Assembly: GCF_018613605.1 (NCBI RefSeq) | Contig: NZ_JAGGPU010000013.1 | Span: forward strand, 62,001-126,000 | Direction of reading: 5' to 3' | DNA: 64,000 nucleotides | Source of the DNA: Pedobacter sp. ISL-64 | GTDB taxonomy: Bacteria > Bacteroidota > Bacteroidia > Sphingobacteriales > Sphingobacteriaceae | Part shown: positions 8,060-16,313 of the stretch, in pieces | How the letters are laid out: every line of letters starts with the position of its first letter | Position numbering within the stretch: position 1 is the first letter of the stretch | The notes under the pieces: generated by a model | What the model saw: the letters and a program-made list of their open reading frames with translations, nothing else | Database searches by the model: none | What the model was told of the DNA's origin: nothing | Translations under genes and position numbers: made by a program

Positions 8060-10201
8060 TTATTGATTTGAAGGAATGGTTTCTTTATTTGCTTTGATAT
8101 CGGTACCCAAACGTTGCAGATAAGCAATAATGGCTACTATTTCCCTGTCGCTTTTAACCTTAATGTTATTCTGTTTTAGGTCGAGTGTAATCTTGTCGGC
8201 CTGAACTTTTAAATCATCGTTGGCACGTTTATCATAATCATCGGGATAAGGAACGCCCAATGTTTGCATGGCCCTGATCTTGCTTGCTGTAGTTGTAATA
8301 TCCAGTTTCTGTTCGATGAGCCAGGCGTAAGACGGCATAATGCTTCCCGGCGACATTGAAGTCGGATCGACCAGGTGGTTGTAATGCCAGGCATCAGAAT
8401 ATTTCCCGCCTATGCGATGAAGATCTGGCCCTGTTCGTTTACTGCCCCATAAAAACGGGTGATCGTAAACGAACTCTCCGGCTTTACTATATTCTCCATA
8501 TCGCTCAGTTTCTGAACGGAAAGGCCGCACCGTTTGCGAATGGCAGTTTACACAGCCTTCTCTGATGTATAAATCCCTGCCCTGAAGCTCTAGTGCCGAA
8601 TATGGTTTTACACTGGCAATGGTTGGCACGTTAGATTGAATGGTAAAAGTGGGCATCATTTCTACCATCCCCCCAATAAGGATAATGATGAGTGATAACA
8701 CCATAAATTTCATTGGCTTACGTTCTAAAACCCTGTGCCAGGCTTTATCCGCTGAAGAAGTTTCGATGATAATTTTGCTTAATGGCATGGCTTCTGCCGG
8801 TTCGTTGGCAAGCAATTTAGCACCCAACATGGTTTTGGCCAGGTTATAAGTCATGGCAATTACCCCTATTAAATACAGTGCACCACCAATTGAACGTAAA
8901 ACATGCATCGGGATAATCTGTAGTGTGGTGGCTAAGAAATTCGGGTACTTTAATAAACCTTCGGGCGTAAACTCTTTCCACATCAGCCCCTGCGTAAAAC
9001 CTGCCCAATACATTGGCACAGCATAAAAGAGTATACCCAAAGTACCTATCCAAAAGTGGAAACCGGCAAGCTTTTTCGAGTATAGCTCTGTTTTGTAAAT
9101 GCGGGGGATTAACCAGTAAAGTACACCGAAGGTTAAAAAGCCGTTCCAGCCTAAAGCACCAACGTGTACGTGGGCTACAATCCAATCGGTAAAATGGGCT
9201 ACACCGTTAATCTGCTTTAAAGATAATAACGGACCTTCGAAGGTGGCCATACCATAAGCGGTAAGGGCAACCACCATAAATTTAAGGGTTACATCTTCTC
9301 TTACCTTATCCCAGGCACCGCGCAAGGTTAACAAGCCATTAATCATACCGCCCCAGCTTGGTGCAATTAGCATGATCGAAAAGGCAACACCTAATGATTG
9401 TGCCCAACCAGGCAATGAAGTATATAATAAATGGTGCGGGCCGGCCCAGATGTAAATAAAAATGAGCGACCAAAAATGCAGGATACTTAATTTATAAGAG
9501 TAAACGGGTCTTCCGGCCATCTTCGGCAAGAAATAATACATCATGCCCAGGTAAGGTGTAGTTAGAAAAAACGCTACTGCATTATGCCCGTACCACCATT
9601 GTACCAATGCATCCTGTACGCCGGCATACACGTAATAACTTTTCATGAAAGAAATGGGCAGTTCAAAAGAGTTTACGATGTGCAATACGGCTATGGTAAC
9701 GAAAGTGGCAATGTAAAACCATATGGCCACATACAAATGGCGTTCTCTCCTTTTGAAAATGGTCCCGAACATGTTAACGCCAAAAACCACCCATATAATG
9801 GTAATGGCAATATCAATTGGCCATTCGAGTTCGGCATATTCGTGCGAAGTGGTAAAGCCAAGCGGCAGGGTAATTACTGCCGATAAAATGATCAGCTGCC
9901 AGCCCCAAAAATGGATTTTGCTCAGTACATCGCTAAACATCCGTGCTTTTAACAAACGCTGAAGGGAATAATAAACGCCCATAAAGATGGCATTGCCCAC
10001 AAAGGCGAAAATTACGGCATTGGTGTGCAGCGGCCTGATGCGGCCAAATGTGGTGTACTGACTGCCCATGTTCATTGCGGGTTTAAACAGTTGCATGGCT
10101 GCAAGCAAGCCAACGGTCATTCCTATAATTCCCCATACCAGGGTGGCAATACCAAAGTTCCGAACAATCTTGTTATCGTAAGTAAATTTTTCTAACTGCA
10201 T
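8060..10201 (-). CDS. ccoNO: cbb3 oxidase subunits I and II, CcoN-CcoO fusion
   Basis: 713 residues. The first about 470 are the twelve-helix heme-copper subunit CcoN, with conserved His-rich motifs such as WWYGHNAVAFFLT and HVHVGALGWNGF. The C-terminal part, from about residue 490, is the monoheme subunit CcoO with a membrane anchor and CVNCHSQTVRPFR. In proteobacteria these are separate genes; the fusion is common in Bacteroidota. A longer frame begins at 10396, but the ATG at 10201 (MQLEKFTYDNK) is the start. The extra stretch reads antisense-free but unlike CcoN, and it covers ccoS in another frame and the promoter at 10235-10242. It has its own Crp-type promoter upstream. Confidence 0.96.
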   Translation of the reverse strand: MQLEKFTYDNKIVRNFGIATLVWGIIGMTVGLLAAMQLFKPAMNMGSQYTTFGRIRPLHTNAVIFAFVGNAIFMGVYYSLQRLLKARMFSDVLSKIHFWGWQLIILSAVITLPLGFTTSHEYAELEWPIDIAITIIWVVFGVNMFGTIFKRRERHLYVAIWFYIATFVTIAVLHIVNSFELPISFMKSYYVYAGVQDALVQWWYGHNAVAFFLTTPYLGMMYYFLPKMAGRPVYSYKLSILHFWSLIFIYIWAGPHHLLYTSLPGWAQSLGVAFSIMLIAPSWGGMINGLLTLRGAWDKVREDVTLKFMVVALTAYGMATFEGPLLSLKQINGVAHFTDWIVAHVHVGALGWNGFLTFGVLYWLIPRIYKTELYSKKLAGFHFWIGTLGILFYAVPMYWAGFTQGLMWKEFTPEGLLKYPNFLATTLQIIPMHVLRSIGGALYLIGVIAMTYNLAKTMLGAKLLANEPAEAMPLSKIIIETSSADKAWHRVLERKPMKFMVLSLIIILIGGMVEMMPTFTIQSNVPTIASVKPYSALELQGRDLYIREGCVNCHSQTVRPFRSETERYGEYSKAGEFVYDHPFLWGSKRTGPDLHRIGGKYSDAWHYNHLVDPTSMSPGSIMPSYAWLIEQKLDITTTASKIRAMQTLGVPYPDDYDKRANDDLKVQADKITLDLKQNNIKVKSDREIVAIIAYLQRLGTDIKANKETIPSNQ

Positions 10202-10234
10202 AATAGAAGCTGAATTTTTGTATGTTTTGTACAC

Positions 10235-10304
10235 CAAAGGTATTCTCCAGTGAACAGACAAAGGATGATGATGCTTAGCTAGAAAAGTGATCTTCTTCAC
10301 TTTT
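10235..10304 (-). promoter_or_regulatory. ccoNO promoter with Crp/Fnr-type palindrome
   Basis: Reading on the minus strand, AAAAGTGA-N6-TCACTTTT occupies 10283-10304, a perfect palindrome with the GTGA-N6-TCAC core of Crp-family sites. A Bacteroidota -7 box TACCTTTG (TAnnTTTG) lies at 10235-10242. The centres are 55 bp apart, which would place the palindrome near -62, the class I activator position. The ccoNO ATG is 34 bases downstream of the box. The operator lies within the 3' end of ccoS. Identical geometry occurs at 19399-19468 and 25162-25230. Binding by the receiver-Crp protein at 15258 is inferred. Confidence 0.75.
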
Positions 10305-10454
10305 TTCAACAACAACTTCATCATCGAAGAGCATGCGGATACCCGGGGTATGTACATCATCGTTCTGACCGGTTTTGTAAGCCCAAAAGAATGCACCCAA
10401 AAAAATGAGCGCCATTAGAACACTGCAGCCAACCAAAAAGTAAAGGATGTTCAT
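10275..10454 (-). CDS. ccoS: CcoS, small cbb3 assembly protein
   Basis: 59-residue frame starting MNILYFLVGCSVLMALIFLG and continuing AFFWAYKTGQNDD, with one membrane span and the F-x-W-A-x-x-x-x-Q-x-D-D signature of CcoS. Its ATG overlaps the ccoI stop (ATGA, 10454-10451), the usual ccoI-ccoS coupling. CcoS is needed to insert heme or copper into cbb3. The C-terminal codons contain the palindrome that controls ccoNO. Confidence 0.92.
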   Translation of the reverse strand: MNILYFLVGCSVLMALIFLGAFFWAYKTGQNDDVHTPGIRMLFDDEVVVEKSEEDHFSS

Positions 10455-12835
10455 ATCAGTTTATTTTTACCGGCAAACCACCTGGTTGCCATAGTGGTAA
10501 AGGAGATAATGGTAACCGTACTAATCGGCATCAGTACTGCGGCCACCAAAGGATAAAGTGTGCCCTGCACAGCAAAGTAAATACCAATACAGTTATACAC
10601 GATGGCTATTGCGAAGCTTGTTTTAATGATCTTCAGCCCGTCTTTACTTAACTGGATAAAATCTGGCAGAAAATTTAAGGCGCTGCCTTTGAGAATGGCA
10701 TCGCAACCAGGACTGAAACTGTTAATATTATCGGTTATTGCAACCCCAAAGCTGCTCTGTTTCAGGGCTCCGGCATCATTTAACCCATCACCCAACATCA
10801 TTACTTTATTTCCTTGCTGTTGAAGCTGTAGAACAGCATTCAGTTTTTGGTGCGGGCTCTGGCGGAAACTGATGGTTGTATTTTTCGTGAAAATGGTATC
10901 CAGCATCCAACGGTCTTTATCGGTATCACCAGATAAAACCTGCAAATTGAATCGAGAAAGTTTTAGAATCATTTGTTCCAGCCCTAGCCGCCACTGTTGC
11001 CTGATATCAAAACATCCTTTATATACGTGATCGATCACAATATGCACCCCGCTCTCCCCGGCAGACGCTACTTGGATCGGTAGCATTGACAGGTGCCCCG
11101 CATAAATACTTTGGCCGTTAATTTTGGCCGTCAAACCTTTCCCAATCACCTCTTTATAATCGCTGAGCGAATAAAACCGGTCAACATTTAAAGCCTTAAT
11201 GATATGCCGGCTTAAGGAATGAATAGAGTTTCGCAGCAACGATGCCACAATAATTTTTTCTTCGCTTGTTAGAGATCCGTTAAAATTAATTTCGGCGTTT
11301 TCGTTACTTGTTAATGTACCCGTTTTATCAAAAATGAGGGTATCGCATTTAGCAAGTTCTTCAACGGCATCTGTATTTTTCACATAAAAACCCTTCTTAT
11401 CAAAAACCGATAAAATTGCGGATAAGGTAAATGGTGTGCTCAAAGCCAGCACGCATGGACAGGCTACAATAATTACGGCAGTAAATGCCGACCAGGCCTT
11501 GTGGCTATCGTTTTGAAGCAACCAATACCCCGTGGCGGCAAATGCGATCAGAAAAACACCCAGGCTGAAGTACTTGGCTATGCTATCGTTAAAATTCTGT
11601 TTTTCGGAATTGTTTTTATAATTATCGTTGTTCCATAAACCGGTTAAATAACTCTGCGAAACAGGTTTAATTACTTCAAGCTCTATGGCCTCACTGGTTT
11701 GTCTGCCACCGGCATAAATAATTTCGCCCAAAACTTTATGTACAGGATCAGACTCACCTGTAACAAAACTCATGTCCATCCAGGCCTCACCTTTCATCAG
11801 AATAGCATCAGCCGGAACCAGCTCGCCACTCCTGATCCATAGCCGGTCGCCGATCTTGATTTCGTTAATAGCAACTGGTTTTTCTTTGCCATTTAGCAGT
11901 GTAGTTACCGCAATAGGGAAGTAGGAACGGTAATCGCGATCAAATGAAATGTGATGGTAGGTGCGCTGTTTGAGCCATTTGCCCATTAAAAGCAAAAACA
12001 CCAAACCGGTTAAGGTATCGGCAAAACCCGGGCCTGTACCAAAAACAACTTCAAAAGCAGTGCGCAGGAAAAGTATAGCAATAATTAATGCTAAAGGCGT
12101 ATCGAGATTAATGTGCCTGTGTTTAAGGCTTGTTATCGCCGAGGTAAAATAATCACGGCCACAATAAAAAGCGGCAGGAATAGAGAACGTAAGGTTTAGC
12201 CAGCCGAAAAGCGATTGAAATTGTTTCTCGAAACCCGATAAACCAAAATATTCCGGAAAACTAAAGAGCATAACATTGCCCATTAAAAAACCGGCCACGG
12301 CTATTTTTAATATCAAAGCTTTATCTGCCGAACCGCTGTGTTCCTGTACAACATCCTGCAGACTGATTAAAGGCTCATATCCAATCTGGTTTAACGTTTG
12401 TACCAGTTGCCTTAACGAAATTTCGTTGTGATTGAAACTTATAGTCACCTGTTTTTTAAGAAAATCGATCCTTGAGCTGAATATAGCAGGGTTGATTTTA
12501 TAGAGGTGTTCCAGCAACCAGATGCACGAACTGCAATGTATTGCAGGGATATAAAAGGTGATAATGCTCGAACTTTCGTGCTTATAATCGAGCAGCTGAT
12601 CAATAATTTTTGGCTCATCCAGATATTCTAAATGGCTTTCATTTTTAAATTGTCTGCCCGGATTGTTATTGTACACATAATAATTACATAAATTATTCGC
12701 TGAAAGGATCTTGAAAACGGCCATACAGCCCGCGCAGCAAAAATCTTTATCTTCTGCCTGATATTTTACCTTGGGCAGATCTTCGCCACAATGATAGCAA
12801 AGGGCCTGTGTTGCGGTTTTATTTTGATCTTCCAT
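10451..12835 (-). CDS. ccoI: CcoI/FixI copper P-type ATPase
   Basis: 794 residues. N-terminus with a Cys-rich metal-binding segment (CYHCGEDLP and FCCAGCMAVFKIL), then an HMA-like domain with HCSSCIWLLEHL (about 100-110), eight-helix P1B core with ACPCVLALSTP (about 455), phosphorylation motif DKTGTLT (about 500) and GDGLND (about 700). CcoI supplies copper for the CuB site of cbb3 oxidase and differs from detoxifying CopA in transport rate. It lies between hemN (12 bases upstream) and ccoS (overlapping), the canonical position. Confidence 0.94.
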   Translation of the reverse strand: MEDQNKTATQALCYHCGEDLPKVKYQAEDKDFCCAGCMAVFKILSANNLCNYYVYNNNPGRQFKNESHLEYLDEPKIIDQLLDYKHESSSIITFYIPAIHCSSCIWLLEHLYKINPAIFSSRIDFLKKQVTISFNHNEISLRQLVQTLNQIGYEPLISLQDVVQEHSGSADKALILKIAVAGFLMGNVMLFSFPEYFGLSGFEKQFQSLFGWLNLTFSIPAAFYCGRDYFTSAITSLKHRHINLDTPLALIIAILFLRTAFEVVFGTGPGFADTLTGLVFLLLMGKWLKQRTYHHISFDRDYRSYFPIAVTTLLNGKEKPVAINEIKIGDRLWIRSGELVPADAILMKGEAWMDMSFVTGESDPVHKVLGEIIYAGGRQTSEAIELEVIKPVSQSYLTGLWNNDNYKNNSEKQNFNDSIAKYFSLGVFLIAFAATGYWLLQNDSHKAWSAFTAVIIVACPCVLALSTPFTLSAILSVFDKKGFYVKNTDAVEELAKCDTLIFDKTGTLTSNENAEINFNGSLTSEEKIIVASLLRNSIHSLSRHIIKALNVDRFYSLSDYKEVIGKGLTAKINGQSIYAGHLSMLPIQVASAGESGVHIVIDHVYKGCFDIRQQWRLGLEQMILKLSRFNLQVLSGDTDKDRWMLDTIFTKNTTISFRQSPHQKLNAVLQLQQQGNKVMMLGDGLNDAGALKQSSFGVAITDNINSFSPGCDAILKGSALNFLPDFIQLSKDGLKIIKTSFAIAIVYNCIGIYFAVQGTLYPLVAAVLMPISTVTIISFTTMATRWFAGKNKLI

Positions 12836-12847
12836 TTTAGACTGTTC

Positions 12848-14194
12848 TTAAATTGATGAACTGAACAATTGGGTTTTGGGCTGTTTGAGCCATAGTTTCT
12901 CGTCGAAAGCCATGCACACATTCCGTAAAAAAGATCGTCCTCTGGTGGTAATCCTGATTTCTTTTTCGGTTACCCAGATCAGCTTATCGTGTAATAAGGG
13001 CAACAGCCTACCATATACTTGTTCTGGAATGCCTTCGTTGTACACTGTATTTTCCTTACACATGAGGTTAAGGATATGTTTTCTTATCTCAAGATCTTCA
13101 CCGGTAAGGAAATGGCCTTTTTCTACAGGTAGTGTATCTTGTTCAATTTTATTGAGATAATCTTCTACCGTTTTCGGGTTTTGTGCAAAGGCTGTCCAGC
13201 TATCGCTGATGGAAGACACGCCCAATCCGATAAGTAAACGGGTATGCTGATTGGTATAGCCCATAAAATTGCGATGGAGTTTCAGATCAGCCATCGCCTG
13301 GAACAATGAATCGGTTTTTAGTGCGAAATGATCCATACCAACGTCTTTATAACCAGCTTCATCCAGTAACTGCCTGCCCAATTGGTAGAGCGCAAATTTT
13401 TCGTCGCCCTGGGGAAGATCCTTTTCGGTATAATGTCTTTGGCCGGGTTTTAACCAGGGCACATGCGCATAACTGTAAAAGGCAATCCGGTCTGGCCGCA
13501 TATCGATTACCTGTTTTATGGTGTCTGTTAATCCATTAACAGTTTGCCCTGGAAGGCCATAGATCAGATCAAAATTAACAGAGGTATAACCGATTTTCTT
13601 TGCTTCTGTTGTAACCTCAGCTACCTGCTTGGGCGTTTGAAAGCGGTTGATCAGGAACTGTACTTTAGGGTCGAAATCCTGGATTCCCAGACTTAATCTT
13701 TTAAAACCAAGACTGTACAGCATAGTTAAATGTTCACTGGTGGTATTGGCTGGGTGTGCCTCAAAAGAAAATTCTGCATCAGCTGCCAAAGTTGAATTTT
13801 GCAGAATGCCATTGATCAATAATCCCAGGTTCTCTGGGCTGAAAAAAGTTGGTGTTCCACCACCCAGGTGCAGTTCCTTTAGTTTAGGTTTCTCCCTCAA
13901 AACTTCTACATACATTTTCCATTCTGCCAGTACAGCATTTATATACGGTACCTCTACACCATGGTTTTTTGTTATCCGGGTATTACAACCGCAATAGGTG
14001 CATAGGCTCTCGCAAAATGGAAGGTGGATATATATACTGATCCCTTCATCTTTATGGCTTTCATAGGTGTTGGCTACATTGGCTAACCAACCATTTGCGG
14101 TGAAATTTTCAATATCCCAGTAAGGAACAGTTGGGTAACTGGTGTACCTTGGTGTGGCAACATTGTATTTTTTAAGCAATGCAGAAGTTTCCAT
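12848..14194 (-). CDS. hemN: Oxygen-independent coproporphyrinogen III oxidase
   Basis: About 448 residues starting METSALLKKYNVATPRYTSY. The radical-SAM cluster motif is CESLCTYCGCN (CxxxCxxC), followed by GGGTPTF and the HemN C-terminal domain. It converts coproporphyrinogen III to protoporphyrinogen IX without oxygen and so feeds heme to cbb3 under low oxygen. The CxxxCxxC-x-C form and PRYTSYP start mark true HemN rather than HemW. A longer frame starts at 14239, but the ATG at 14194 overlaps the upstream stop (TAATG) and matches family starts. Confidence 0.94.
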   Translation of the reverse strand: METSALLKKYNVATPRYTSYPTVPYWDIENFTANGWLANVANTYESHKDEGISIYIHLPFCESLCTYCGCNTRITKNHGVEVPYINAVLAEWKMYVEVLREKPKLKELHLGGGTPTFFSPENLGLLINGILQNSTLAADAEFSFEAHPANTTSEHLTMLYSLGFKRLSLGIQDFDPKVQFLINRFQTPKQVAEVTTEAKKIGYTSVNFDLIYGLPGQTVNGLTDTIKQVIDMRPDRIAFYSYAHVPWLKPGQRHYTEKDLPQGDEKFALYQLGRQLLDEAGYKDVGMDHFALKTDSLFQAMADLKLHRNFMGYTNQHTRLLIGLGVSSISDSWTAFAQNPKTVEDYLNKIEQDTLPVEKGHFLTGEDLEIRKHILNLMCKENTVYNEGIPEQVYGRLLPLLHDKLIWVTEKEIRITTRGRSFLRNVCMAFDEKLWLKQPKTQLFSSSI

Positions 14195-14622
14195 TATTTG
14201 AGCGCTTTTACGGTGGAACATTCGTTTTGACAACAGCACGCGCTACCTACGCATTTACCCACAGCCCATTGATCGAGGTTTCTGATCACCTGCTCCATCC
14301 GTTGTTTAGCGTTGGCATCGCCGGATGCCAAAGGAACATTTGCCACTTTGATCCCAGCAGAACCCGCAGCTTTTAAATCGAGGTGATCTGTTTCGGAAGA
14401 TGAGGTTGCAATGTATTTTATGCCCAGGGCTTTTAGCCCCAGAATCATCGCCCCACTTAGTTCATCGTTGTTAAAAACCAAGAGGGCCTCCTTTCCGGCT
14501 GCAAATGAAAGCGTATCGACTGTTAAACTGTTCGCAATTATGGTAATGTCGTGTTTTTTATAATTGGCCAGTGCCAACCATTCCTTTTCATCGGGTTTGA
14601 TGTTGTAAGCTATAGCTTTCAT
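14194..14622 (-). CDS. Short LDH N-domain-like protein with Cys-rich tail
   Basis: 142 residues. The body resembles the N-terminal (catalytic) domain of D-2-hydroxyacid dehydrogenases: MKAIAYNIKPDEKEWLALAN at the start and LKALGIKYIATSSSETDHLD, followed by AGIKVANVP, matching the LxxxGIKxIAxRSxGxDxxD motif. The NAD-binding domain is absent. Instead it ends in CVGSACCCQNEC, six Cys in twelve residues. It is the first gene of the hemN-cco operon, coupled to hemN by TAATG. It cannot be an active dehydrogenase without the Rossmann domain. A metal or redox-sensing role is a guess from the Cys tail and its position. Confidence 0.8.
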   Translation of the reverse strand: MKAIAYNIKPDEKEWLALANYKKHDITIIANSLTVDTLSFAAGKEALLVFNNDELSGAMILGLKALGIKYIATSSSETDHLDLKAAGSAGIKVANVPLASGDANAKQRMEQVIRNLDQWAVGKCVGSACCCQNECSTVKALK

Positions 14623-14640
14623 ATACAGAGTTTATATATA

Positions 14641-14710
14641 CAAAACTATGGTCCTGGGCAGGTGCCGCAGGTGAGAATGATTAGAGAAAAAAATGATTTT
14701 GATTACATTT
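14641..14710 (-). promoter_or_regulatory. Promoter of the hemN-cco operon
   Basis: On the minus strand a TAnnTTTG box (TAGTTTTG, 14641-14648) lies 18 bases before the first ATG. No TTG -33 element is visible; instead there are two direct copies of CACCTGC with a nine-base period (14658-14664 and 14667-14673). At the spacing used by the other Crp-type promoters (centre 55 bp upstream) sits a degenerate palindrome, 14689-14710: on the plus strand AAAAATGA-N6-TTACATTT, three mismatches from the consensus. This suggests activator-dependent expression. Confidence 0.5.
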
Positions 14711-14854
14711 CTTAGTTTGGCGTTGGGCGTTTGGAGTCAGTTAACCGATTAATAATTTGAGTTTGGGGCTCGGAGCATAGCGTTGATTAACCGCTTTAAA
14801 CAATTTACTGATGAATCAACCTCGGCAATAAATATGAACTATTGACTAATTTTT

Positions 14855-15215
14855 ATAATACGATCGTCATTCCCACGCAGGTGGGAATCCTAAAGCATTA
14901 AGATTATCTTCGATGAGCACTTCGTGGTTCCCAATCAATTACCAATGACAGGTTCTAAAAATTGACGTCATCTCGATCGAAGCGAATGCGGAGTGGAGAG
15001 GTCTTTAGATTATGTTAAAAGATCTCTCCACTGCGGTCGAGATGACGATTTATCTTACCTGTAACCCAACTCTTTTGTTTTTGGCTAAAAAACGGACCTC
15101 TGGGAAAGTCGACCGTAGCTGGGGCAAATCGCGCTGCCCTATGCCTTATATCCTGCTGAACTTATTTCGGCAGTTAAAGGTTAAAGATTCTTCACTACGT
15201 TCAGAATGACAGGTT
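14855..15215. repeat. Cluster of three REP-like palindromic elements
   Basis: The 635-base gap between the cbb3 operon and the regulator gene has no gene. It carries TTCCCAC-GCAG-GTGGGAA at 14870-14887; a long imperfect inverted repeat at 14966-15047 whose arms share CGTCATCTCGA, TGGAGAG and TCTTT around a short loop; and a third motif near 15185-15212 (TTCTTCACTACGTTCAGAAT) of the same style. These resemble the dispersed repeats found between genes in Sphingobacteriaceae. They could stop transcription, as both flanking operons run leftwards. Confidence 0.6.
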
Positions 15216-15257
15216 TTATAAACGATCATCATCACGAACTATTGCCTAATGAACAAA

Positions 15258-16289
15258 TTACTGTTTAATGTTTCGGAGTTTTTCGATCGAGCGGATATTT
15301 ATGGCATTCCCTGTTTTATCTATCAGTTTTTCATCTTTAAAATCAGCAAGCATTCTGCTTACGGTTTCGCTGGCCGTACCTACCAATGCAGCAAGGTCAT
15401 CACGAGAAATCCGGATGGTACAGCTATCTTCAACACCGTCTCCAAATTTAGCGGCCACTTGTAGCAACGCTTCTGCTACACGTTTCCGTACCGATGAATA
15501 GGCCAGTTGAAGCATTTGCTTTCCCTTATCGCGCACATTTCCAGACAATAAAGCAATAAAAGTTTTGGATACGGCCTGATGGTTGAGCAGGTACTCCATA
15601 AAATCGGCTTTGGGGATCTGGATAATCTCTGATTCAATTAAGGTTGCTGCATTGTCTGTGTATACTTCGCCATTACACAAACTTTCATATCCAAAAAAAT
15701 CGCCGTCATGATACAAGCTCGACGAAAGTTCCCTGCCATCCTTAAAACGTTTGTAGGTTTTTACCTGGCCTTTAACCAAATAATACAAATGGCTAGGTTC
15801 ATCCCCTTCCACATAAATAATCTGCTTGTTGGCAATTGGTCTTAATTTGCCCTTTTTACGAAGCTCATCCATCACCGTTTCACTGTTGCCTGCACTTGAA
15901 TTAAAGCCAGCTGATTGTTGTTTCTTTTTAAACCTACTTTCTATGGCCTTAAAAAGTTCTATATCATCAAACGGTTTGGTGAGGTAATCATCTGCACCCA
16001 TTTCCATGCCTTTTCGCATGTCTGCCCGCTCGGTTTTTGCCGTAATGAAAATAAAAGGAATATTTGCTGTTTTCTGGTTTTTATTCAGCAGGTACAAAAC
16101 CCCATAACCATCCAGTTCTGGCATCATGATATCACAAAGAATCACATCAGGCAAATGGTTCAAAGCCATTTCTACACCGAGCTTACCATGTTTGGCGGTA
16201 AAAGTTTGGTAACCTGCCAGATCAAGCACCTCAGCTGTACTTTCCCTTATATCGTCATTATCTTCAATAATCAAAACTTTCTTGTTCAT
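15258..16289 (-). CDS. Response regulator: receiver fused to Crp/Fnr domain
   Basis: 343 residues. Residues 1-120 are a CheY-like receiver with acidic pocket (ED at 9-10), phospho-acceptor D53 and K105 (YLTKPFDD). Residues about 145-260 form a cyclic-nucleotide-binding-type domain and 262-343 a Crp/Fnr helix-turn-helix, whose recognition helix contains E308-T-V-S311-R312, the Fnr ExxSR pattern. There is no cluster of four Cys, so oxygen is not sensed through an Fe-S cluster as in Fnr. Activity should depend on phosphorylation by the kinase directly upstream (24 bases). It is the probable reader of the AGTGA-N6-TCACT palindromes, effectively a FixJ-FixK fusion. Confidence 0.92.
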   Translation of the reverse strand: MNKKVLIIEDNDDIRESTAEVLDLAGYQTFTAKHGKLGVEMALNHLPDVILCDIMMPELDGYGVLYLLNKNQKTANIPFIFITAKTERADMRKGMEMGADDYLTKPFDDIELFKAIESRFKKKQQSAGFNSSAGNSETVMDELRKKGKLRPIANKQIIYVEGDEPSHLYYLVKGQVKTYKRFKDGRELSSSLYHDGDFFGYESLCNGEVYTDNAATLIESEIIQIPKADFMEYLLNHQAVSKTFIALLSGNVRDKGKQMLQLAYSSVRKRVAEALLQVAAKFGDGVEDSCTIRISRDDLAALVGTASETVSRMLADFKDEKLIDKTGNAINIRSIEKLRNIKQ

Positions 16290-16313
16290 GGAGATTGGAT
16301 GTTTAATTGTAAA

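Noticed and set aside
10202..10396. N-terminal extension of CcoNO to 10396
   Set aside because: It overlaps ccoS in another frame and contains the -7 box at 10235-10242; CcoN homology starts at 10201.
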